Made by a program: the position numbers and the translations under genes | Shown here: positions 1 through 4,875 of the stretch, one piece after another | Layout of the letters: the number at the start of each line of letters is the position of its first letter | Numbering within the stretch: position 1 is the first letter of the stretch | Source of the DNA: a bacterium Ga0077546 | Lineage (GTDB): Bacteria; Cyanobacteriota; Vampirovibrionia; Obscuribacterales; Obscuribacteraceae | Direction: 5' to 3' | NCBI GenBank assembly: GCA_001464165.1 | Contig: LNEX01000378.1 | Coordinates: 1 to 6,279, forward strand | Length of the DNA stretch: 6,279 bases | Notes under the pieces: model-generated | Seen by the model: only the letters and a program-made list of their open reading frames with translations | What the model was told of the DNA's origin: nothing | Databases searched by the model: none

Positions 1-108
1 ATAACAGAAGGCACCACCGAAGTGCATGTATCGAGACTGAGAAAGAAACTAAACCTAAGTACTCGGGCGGCTCTTGTGCGCTACGCCTATGAGAATCACT
101 TGAGTTAA
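1..108 (+). CDS. LuxR/NarL-family response regulator, C-terminal fragment (5' end outside window)
   Basis: The first 36 codons, read in frame 1 from base 1, encode the end of a DNA-binding helix-turn-helix domain and stop at TAA 106-108. The segment ITEGTTEVHVSRLRKKLNL matches the recognition-helix part of the LuxR/FixJ/NarL fold (consensus of the type 'sEgTVkvHvsrilrKL'), and the last residues RYAYENHLS match the usual short fourth helix. Such proteins are normally two-component response regulators with an N-terminal receiver domain, but that part lies outside the window, so the phosphorylation site cannot be confirmed. OmpR-type winged helices also have a VSRLRKKL segment, but they lack the TRAALVRYAYEN ending. 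The next gene starts 8 bases after the stop, so the two are probably in one operon. Confidence 0.85.
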   Translation: MTEGTTEVHVSRLRKKLNLSTRAALVRYAYENHLS

Positions 109-112
109 GGCG
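107..112 (+). promoter_or_regulatory. Ribosome-binding site AAGGCG overlapping the upstream stop codon
   Basis: AAGG at 107-110 begins inside the TAA stop of the regulator and sits 6 bases before the GTG at 117. This supports GTG 117 as the start of the next gene and suggests translation coupled to the regulator. Confidence 0.5.
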
Positions 113-116
113 AAAA

Positions 117-710
117 GTGAAAACCAACATCCTCCCCCACTCTCTAATGTCGCTTCTTGTTCTGGCAGCTGCCAGCGCCGAACCCACAGCGTTAGCCCAG
201 CAAGCCAACGGCAACAGCGAGCAAAAGGTTCTGCGCAGTCAAACAATTGAGTCGCTAAATAAGCAGTTGGCCGAGCTTGAAAAAGCAGCACCAACCACAC
301 CGACAACAGGCGCTACGACACTAAGTGTTAAGGCAGAAGGCCTTGCCCGGCAATTTTATAATCTAGGCGCGCTACCTGCTAGTGGACGCGCCTGGGCACT
401 AGCCTTAAAGACAAGCACAGACCCATTGAGACAATCTGCCATCTATTCTCAATGGTCCGAACAAGAATTAGCTTCACCAAAGCACGCGGCCGAATTAAAG
501 GAGTCAGCCCTTAAGGCGTTAGACAAAGAAGCAATTACTCTAGTAATGAAGAAAGACGCCTTCCGCAATCTCATCAATTTTTATCGCACCCACAATGAGC
601 CCAGTAAGGCCGACAAGGTTCAAGCCCAGTTTGCAAAGCTCATGGGTACTGATGATCCCAAAATTCTCTTTCGCAAAGAAAAGATTTGCCTAGGTTGCGG
701 CATGGGTTAA
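117..710 (+). CDS. Small exported helical (TPR-like) protein with C-terminal CxxC
   Basis: I do not recognise this as a named family. The 197-residue product starts at GTG. Its N-terminus is a plausible Sec signal peptide: a lysine at residue 2, a hydrophobic stretch LMSLLVLAAASA at about 10-21, and likely signal peptidase I sites after ASA (21) or ALA (27). The mature part has a low-complexity Ala/Thr/Pro segment near 58-68, then three or so amphipathic helical pairs (about 70-95, 103-135 and 145-175). Their spacing and small/aromatic pattern resemble degenerate TPR repeats, which usually mediate protein contacts. The protein ends in ICLGCGMG, with cysteines at 191 and 194, the only two in the protein. 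That pair could form a disulfide, bind metal or be a modification site. It is probably co-transcribed with the regulator upstream. Export is well supported; the function is unknown. Confidence 0.8.
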   Translation: MKTNILPHSLMSLLVLAAASAEPTALAQQANGNSEQKVLRSQTIESLNKQLAELEKAAPTTPTTGATTLSVKAEGLARQFYNLGALPASGRAWALALKTSTDPLRQSAIYSQWSEQELASPKHAAELKESALKALDKEAITLVMKKDAFRNLINFYRTHNEPSKADKVQAQFAKLMGTDDPKILFRKEKICLGCGMG

Positions 711-736
711 GCGGAATAGGCTAACCTATGGCTTAA
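707..736. terminator. Interrupted inverted repeat between convergent genes, possible bidirectional terminator
   Basis: TTAAGC (707-712) pairs with GCTTAA (731-736), and inside it ATAGG (716-720) pairs with CCTAT (725-729) around a CTAA loop, separated by a small asymmetric internal loop. The hairpin starts within the stop codon of the exported-protein gene (TAA 708-710) and ends 12 bases before the stop of the converging reverse gene (749-751). There is no convincing run of T on either side, so it is at best a weak intrinsic terminator or a transcript-end stabilising hairpin. Confidence 0.4.
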
Positions 737-748
737 ATCACAGCGACT

Positions 749-3256
749 CTACGAAATATTCCGGCGAATAAGATCTATCACCATCGGTGCGGCTATAAAA
801 CCGATTGTGCCTGCTAGTTTGGCTCTGGCACCACCAAAGCGGTAAGCAGCATAGGTCAATCCGCCGGTAATACCAACATCAGAAGCAACAGTTAAACCAT
901 TCAGCCAACTTGGGCGGTGGTATAGGTTTGCAACGTCTTGAGCTTCTTCTGCTATACCACTGACAAATGGATTCTTGCCCAGCAATTGCCTTTGTGTTTG
1001 AATGCGATTAACGACTGCTGGATTGCCACTAGGATCGAATTTAAGATCAACGTTAAACTGTCCTGGTGAGAGCAACACTGTGCGCATCCAGCCAGGCAAT
1101 GGGTTTTCCATGGTGGCACGATAGATGCGACCGTTGGCACCATTTGGACCATCGGGCAACTCTGTTATACCTTGAATTTTGCTGTCAAGATTGTAGCCAC
1201 CCACTTGGGCGTGCAATGTGATGCCATTGATGTTTCTCAGCTCTGGGTAACCATTAGCTTTGGCGAGATCAAAAGAGGTTTTGCCTATTTCAATTGACTT
1301 GAGAGCACCAACTCCAAATTCTACTTGCAAAGGAATATCTGCCTTCAACTTGCGATCAATAGTGATAGTGTCATTCTTCTTTGAAATCAACGTGGTGTTT
1401 TGGATAAACTTGTTTACTGGATCGTTAAAGGCCACATGGGTAGATTTAGTTATCTTGTCGAAGATTCGAGAAGGACTAATTGAGCCGTCTGAAATCGTCA
1501 GAGCCGCATCAAAAATGTTATCCACATCTTGCTCAATACCAGCAACACCGCGCTTCTTTATGGCAGCCTGCAATTGCTTGACTGTAGTTAATTCTTCCAC
1601 CGGCACGCTAGTTTTTACAGCAACATTGTCACTTGGTTTAGGCGGTGTCGGCCGAGGGTGTGCTTCAAAGAAATCCCAAACTTGCTGCAATCTATGGGCC
1701 GGATTGTCGAGGAAGTGATCGACACCAGCAAGAGTAATATGTTCGACTGCCGTGCCGTTTGCCGGATTAGTTGACCGCTCAATAGTTTCAATGCCGTTTT
1801 TAACTACTATCGGTTCAGCGGTGATACCGGCTAGCTTGCGGTAGTAGTCAGTGCCAAAATGCGCAGGTTGAAACAACGGTACGCCAACATCGGTCAAAAC
1901 CGGCGGAGTATCAGTCATGCCATTGTAAGGAATAATTCTGTCAGCGGTGCCATGAATATTAATCATTGAAAGTGGCTGTTTTGGTGCTGGTTCTTTACCA
2001 CTCATTGTCGAGCTCAAAATGCCGATACTAGCAAGCGTGCCTGACAGTGCGGCAGCGGTAGAGTAAGTGAGCATACCACCGTTAGACATGCCAGCCATGT
2101 GGATGCGCTGCGGGTCAATATTTGCCTGCTTCTTAACCGCCTCGATAATGTCACCCATAAATTTGACATCACCGGCCTTCTGCCCAGGCAGTACCAGCCC
2201 GTTGCCGCTCTCCCAAGTGCGCAGGTCTTTTACATCAAACCAATTAACCGAATCAGGATAGACTGCGATAAATCCTTCTTTGTCCGCCAGCTTATTGGCC
2301 TCAAACATCTCCTCAACATCTTTGCCGCGTTGTGACATTCCAGCCGCCAAAATCATCATGGGCATTGGCTTATCAGCGTCATAACTGGGGGGGACGTGCA
2401 CATTAAAACTGCGCCTACGACCTTCTATCTGCATGGTCTCGACATAATCGCCGGGTCCTTTTATCTTGAAGATTGAAGCATCGCTTGCAGGCAATGCTTC
2501 AGCTGATCGAGGCTTAGCGGTATCGGGAGCAGTATCGGGAATGATATTTTTTGCAGCTGGCTGGGGCTGGTCTGACTTACCAGCCGGAGGCGTTTTGTCA
2601 GGCTGAACAGTATTGAGCACAACACTAGGATCAAAATCGCTTTTTAGATAAGTGCCGAACCTCGACATGAAGGGCGCCATGATATTTTTGACCCAGGCGG
2701 GGTTACTCTCGATAAACTTAGCAACATCGCCAGCATCAGTGAGGGCATCGCGCAACACCAACCCGGGCAAGGTTGTATCGACACTTTGAGAGAGCGAATG
2801 CAACACTTCACTGTCACGGGGATAAGCAACTCGGCCTCTGGAATCAACCGAAAAATTCAGCGGTAAAGTGCTAGGTGAGTTGAAGACCTTTTCCACCTCA
2901 GGCGGCAATGGATTATCTACCTGTAGTTGATAGTGCGTTCTGCCGCCAGGCTCTTTGTTAATGGCAATACTTCTAACGTCAAGCTTTTGATCGCGGCCAA
3001 AAGTGTGAAAGCTAAGCTTAACACCGCTAACTTCGGTCAGATTCTCGCTGCCATCGGCAGCAGTATTCTTTTTGAAAGTCGGGTTCTTCGCTTCCAGCGA
3101 CTTCAGGACCAGCTCATGGTTTAGATACGAGTGATTGAGTGGAACGGTAAAATTTTCTCTAATAGCCAGCACTTGATTCGGCTTGGCTCCATCGGCAGTC
3201 TCTGCGATACCTGAGAGAAATCGCTGCATAGTTTGTGTTGGGTGTGCAACGTGCAT
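749..3256 (-). CDS. Large multidomain esterase-like protein: CE1/LpqC-type alpha/beta hydrolase flanked by a duplicated unknown domain
   Basis: The 835-residue protein has a central alpha/beta-hydrolase domain at about 262-534 of the polyhydroxybutyrate depolymerase/feruloyl esterase type (CE1, LpqC-like). Visible marks are the entry segment RRSFNVHVPPSYD (281-293), the nucleophile elbow GMSNGG with Ser391, HGTAD (435-439, likely catalytic Asp439) and GVDH (511-514, likely catalytic His514). These enzymes hydrolyse ester bonds in polymers or hydroxycinnamate esters; the substrate here is unknown. Pro-rich linkers (about 216-258 and 534-543) separate it from two diverged copies of an unrecognised domain at about 38-147 and 641-751. 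The C-terminus has two hydrophobic Gly/Ala-rich helices (about 787-806 and 813-830) followed by RRNIS, suggesting membrane association. The start is uncertain: ATG 3256 has no clear Shine-Dalgarno sequence, and a signal-peptide-like stretch continues upstream in frame without a start codon. It is convergent with the exported protein gene and divergent from the MNIO operon. Confidence 0.85.
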   Translation of the reverse strand: MHVAHPTQTMQRFLSGIAETADGAKPNQVLAIRENFTVPLNHSYLNHELVLKSLEAKNPTFKKNTAADGSENLTEVSGVKLSFHTFGRDQKLDVRSIAINKEPGGRTHYQLQVDNPLPPEVEKVFNSPSTLPLNFSVDSRGRVAYPRDSEVLHSLSQSVDTTLPGLVLRDALTDAGDVAKFIESNPAWVKNIMAPFMSRFGTYLKSDFDPSVVLNTVQPDKTPPAGKSDQPQPAAKNIIPDTAPDTAKPRSAEALPASDASIFKIKGPGDYVETMQIEGRRRSFNVHVPPSYDADKPMPMMILAAGMSQRGKDVEEMFEANKLADKEGFIAVYPDSVNWFDVKDLRTWESGNGLVLPGQKAGDVKFMGDIIEAVKKQANIDPQRIHMAGMSNGGMLTYSTAAALSGTLASIGILSSTMSGKEPAPKQPLSMINIHGTADRIIPYNGMTDTPPVLTDVGVPLFQPAHFGTDYYRKLAGITAEPIVVKNGIETIERSTNPANGTAVEHITLAGVDHFLDNPAHRLQQVWDFFEAHPRPTPPKPSDNVAVKTSVPVEELTTVKQLQAAIKKRGVAGIEQDVDNIFDAALTISDGSISPSRIFDKITKSTHVAFNDPVNKFIQNTTLISKKNDTITIDRKLKADIPLQVEFGVGALKSIEIGKTSFDLAKANGYPELRNINGITLHAQVGGYNLDSKIQGITELPDGPNGANGRIYRATMENPLPGWMRTVLLSPGQFNVDLKFDPSGNPAVVNRIQTQRQLLGKNPFVSGIAEEAQDVANLYHRPSWLNGLTVASDVGITGGLTYAAYRFGGARAKLAGTIGFIAAPMVIDLIRRNIS

Positions 3257-3436
3257 AGACTTTTGCCCATGAGGGCGGCGACCGGGAGCGTCGGCTTTGG
3301 CGACATCAGCTTGAGCGGCACTCGCAAGAAATAGACCAAAGCTCGAATGAGTTTCCTCAAACGGTCTGACTTCCGGCTTTCCAAGTTAGCTCGCTAGGTG
3401 TAGGTTTGGGTCGGGGGTCACCTTGGAGCCTTGATA

Positions 3437-3520
3437 ATGAAGCTTTTTGCTCAGTTACACACTGTGGTATATACGCACGGGCAGGTTAATTTTGCCATTT
3501 TGCACTCTTTCTCCCCCTAA
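3437..3520 (+). CDS. Possible 27-codon leader ORF upstream of the MNIO gene
   Basis: ATG 3437 is preceded by GGAG (3425-3428) at a spacing of 8 bases and opens a reading frame of 27 codons ending in TAA 3518-3520. The peptide begins MKLFAQLHTVVYTHG and ends ILHSFSP. It has no cysteine, no signal peptide and no family I recognise. It could be a leader peptide or a chance ORF. If the candidate promoter inside it (3465-3473) is the real one, this ORF would not be transcribed from it, which argues against coding. Confidence 0.2.
   Translation: MKLFAQLHTVVYTHGQVNFAILHSFSP
3465..3473 (+). promoter_or_regulatory. Candidate extended -10 promoter element for the MNIO operon
   Basis: TGGTATATA (TG at 3465-3466, TATATA at 3468-3473) looks like an extended -10 box. 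The region 16-17 bases upstream (TTTGCT/TTTTGC around 3445-3451) is a poor -35 match. Transcription from here would leave about 70 untranslated bases before the ATC at 3553. It is suggested by base pattern alone. Confidence 0.3.
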
Positions 3521-3540
3521 GCTAAACTGCTCTAGGCTCT

Positions 3541-3546
3541 GGAGAG
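3541..3546 (+). promoter_or_regulatory. Strong Shine-Dalgarno GGAGAG that points to an ATC start for the MNIO gene
   Basis: GGAGAG lies 6 bases before ATC 3553-3555, an ideal spacing. There is no ATG, GTG or TTG in this frame between the upstream stop (TAA 3523-3525) and ATG 3631. The only near-standard codon there is CTG 3628, which lies just after the predicted first beta strand. ATG 3631 itself has no purine-rich sequence at a usable distance upstream. Confidence 0.55.
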
Positions 3547-3552
3547 ACGCTA

Positions 3553-4761
3553 ATCGCAAAATCTAGAATTATACCTGCACCGAAACCAAGGCCAGGGGCG
3601 AGACCTAAACCGAAGCTAGGCCTATCACTGATGCTGCAGGAAGATTTCTTAGCGGCCACATTACCGTTGTTCAGCAATGACGAAGTAGAAATATTAGAGT
3701 GGAGCCCTGATATCGGCTGGGCGGCTCCGGCTATGCCTGAATGGGCTAACGAGCTTCTAGATTTTTACAGCTCTGCCGATAGCTTGTATGGCCATGGTGT
3801 CAACTTCTCGCCACTTAGTGCCGAATGGACAGACGTTGACACCAAATGGATAAAAAGCCTTGAACGTGAGTTAGATAAGCGAAAGTTTGTTCACTTTTCT
3901 GAGCACTTTGGTTACTCACGAATAGGGCAGCTGCAACAAGGTGCACCACTGCCAGTACCATTCACCGCCGCTGCTATAGAAGCGGGACAATTTAAATTAG
4001 TGAAACTAGCACAAACTACAGGAGGAAGAATCGGTTTAGAGAACCTTGCTCTAGCATTCAACAAACGCGATGCCAGGCAGCAAGGTCGCTTCTTAGACGA
4101 GCTACTAAAACCATTTGACGGCTTCGTTCTATTAGATCTGCACAACCTTTATTGCCAAATGGAAAACTTCGGCCTATCCGCAGAAGAACTACTGGGAACC
4201 TATCTACTAGATAGAGTTCGCGAGCTCCATATCTCAGGCGGTTCGTGGAGCACGTCACAACAAGAGCAAATTCGTCGAGATACCCATGACAATGAAGTTC
4301 CAGACGAGGTGCTCGCCCTATTGCCTCTGGTGTTGGCCAACTGCCCCAATGTTGAAGCCGTCATATTAGAGCGCATCGGCGGAACCATGCCCACGGCCGA
4401 GCAGCAAGCTCGCTTTAGAGACGACTACCGAGCTATAGCACAGCAAATTGAACAGCACACGCTAAAGCAAATTGGCGCAGGTGAAAAGGCACTGGATATT
4501 GCACAGAAGCTTCTTACTCTGGTTGAGCTTTCGGAAGGCAGCGTAAACAAAGGCACCGAATGCAGTCCAAGCGGCGCCCAGGCTGAAATTCTGCGATATC
4601 AAAGGAAACTGCTGAATCTGCTGCAATCGGAGCAAACACCAGAAGAGGTAATCGCAGAACTAAGTATGACCTTTGAAGGTGAGCTGGCAGAGTATGCAAG
4701 CTTGAGCCAAGCGAGAATGATTGCAGTGGGCCAAGAGCTGGTGAAGAAGTGGAGCCAATGA
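3553..4761 (+). CDS. DUF692/MNIO family enzyme (multinuclear non-heme iron-dependent oxidative enzyme) with extra C-terminal helical region
   Basis: Residues are counted from Met encoded at 3631. The protein carries the DUF692 (UPF0276) TIM-barrel signature in order: ILEWSPD (21-27), HGVNFS (55-60), SEHFGY (90-95), GRIGLENLA (132-140), LLDLHNLY (167-174), RELHISGG (197-204), RRDTHD (215-220) and VILER (244-248). The conserved H55, E91/H92, E137, D169, H200, D217/H219 and E247 include the residues expected to hold the iron cluster. Characterised relatives (MbnB, TglH, ChrH, bufferin enzymes) oxidise cysteines or other residues of ribosomal peptides using O2 and usually a partner protein. The first barrel strand, LGLSLM, lies upstream of Met 3631 and is preceded by a Pro/Lys/Arg-rich segment, so translation probably begins at ATC 3553 (402 residues) after GGAGAG. 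Beyond the barrel, residues about 280-376 are helical and end ELVKKWSQ, possibly a built-in partner-like module. The stop overlaps the next ATG (ATGA). The family call is firm; the substrate is unknown. Confidence 0.92.
   Translation: MAKSRIIPAPKPRPGARPKPKLGLSLMLQEDFLAATLPLFSNDEVEILEWSPDIGWAAPAMPEWANELLDFYSSADSLYGHGVNFSPLSAEWTDVDTKWIKSLERELDKRKFVHFSEHFGYSRIGQLQQGAPLPVPFTAAAIEAGQFKLVKLAQTTGGRIGLENLALAFNKRDARQQGRFLDELLKPFDGFVLLDLHNLYCQMENFGLSAEELLGTYLLDRVRELHISGGSWSTSQQEQIRRDTHDNEVPDEVLALLPLVLANCPNVEAVILERIGGTMPTAEQQARFRDDYRAIAQQIEQHTLKQIGAGEKALDIAQKLLTLVELSEGSVNKGTECSPSGAQAEILRYQRKLLNLLQSEQTPEEVIAELSMTFEGELAEYASLSQARMIAVGQELVKKWSQ
4751..4754 (+). promoter_or_regulatory. Ribosome-binding site GGAG for the ATG in the ATGA overlap
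   Basis: GGAG inside the last codons of the MNIO gene is 3 bases before ATG 4758-4760, which overlaps the MNIO stop TGA 4759-4761. The arrangement is typical of translational coupling, although the spacing is short. It leads into the 23-codon frame, not the oxidoreductase frame. Confidence 0.45.
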
Positions 4762-4829
4762 AAAACACAAGCGAAATTGCGATTGCGCAAGAATCAGAGA
4801 GGCATTGGAACTTTTGCCACTCAGCTTAG
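4758..4829 (+). CDS. Short 23-codon ORF coupled to the MNIO gene (ATGA overlap)
   Basis: The ATG in the ATGA junction opens a 23-residue ORF that ends at TAG 4827-4829. It begins MKNTSEIAIAQESERHW and ends NFCHSA, with a single cysteine four residues from the C-terminus. I know no family for it. Three readings fit: a genuine small peptide (its place right after a peptide-modifying enzyme is suggestive), a short coupling ORF that delivers ribosomes towards the oxidoreductase start, or the original start of the oxidoreductase gene separated from it by a frameshift. Nothing visible decides between these. Confidence 0.35.
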   Translation: MKNTSEIAIAQESERHWNFCHSA

Positions 4830-4863
4830 TCCATGCGAGGGTCACCCGCCCCCTGAACATACC

Positions 4864-4868
4864 GGTGA
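4864..4868 (+). promoter_or_regulatory. Ribosome-binding site GGTGA for the oxidoreductase start
   Basis: GGTGA, part of the full anti-Shine-Dalgarno complement, lies 7 bases before GTG 4876 and is the main reason for preferring that start over the in-frame TTG codons at 4777 and 4897. Confidence 0.4.
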
Positions 4869-4875
4869 AAACAAA

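Larger units (their letters stand above)
3257..3552. other. Divergent intergenic region between the esterase gene and the MNIO operon
   Basis: About 296 bases separate the ATG of the reverse esterase gene from the proposed start of the MNIO gene. Bases 3257-3385 are open in the esterase frame (reverse strand) and encode a signal-peptide-like sequence but no usable start codon; TAA follows at 3388-3386. Bases 3389-3552 contain a possible forward promoter, a 27-codon ORF with a good ribosome-binding site (3437-3520) and the MNIO ribosome-binding site. I see no tRNA, riboswitch or repeat array in it. Confidence 0.6.

Noticed and set aside
1260..1718. 152-codon forward ORF lying inside the reverse esterase gene
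   Set aside because: It is antisense to a region with clear esterase and repeat-domain content, shows no recognisable motif, and is explained by the composition of the opposite strand.
3121..3384. 87-codon reverse ORF starting at TTG 3384, overlapping the esterase N-terminus in another frame
   Set aside because: Its second half overlaps the coding frame of the esterase protein and looks random. Only its first about 20 residues are of interest, as a possible displaced signal-peptide n-region, and this is reported as a finding rather than as a gene.
3389..3552. Possible CRISPR, tRNA or riboswitch in the divergent intergenic region
   Set aside because: I found no repeated spacer structure, no cloverleaf-compatible arms and no recognisable riboswitch core.
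4514..4860. Several reverse ORFs of 63-84 codons across the MNIO/oxidoreductase junction
   Set aside because: They mutually overlap, are antisense to the MNIO C-terminus, and have no ribosome-binding site or family resemblance.
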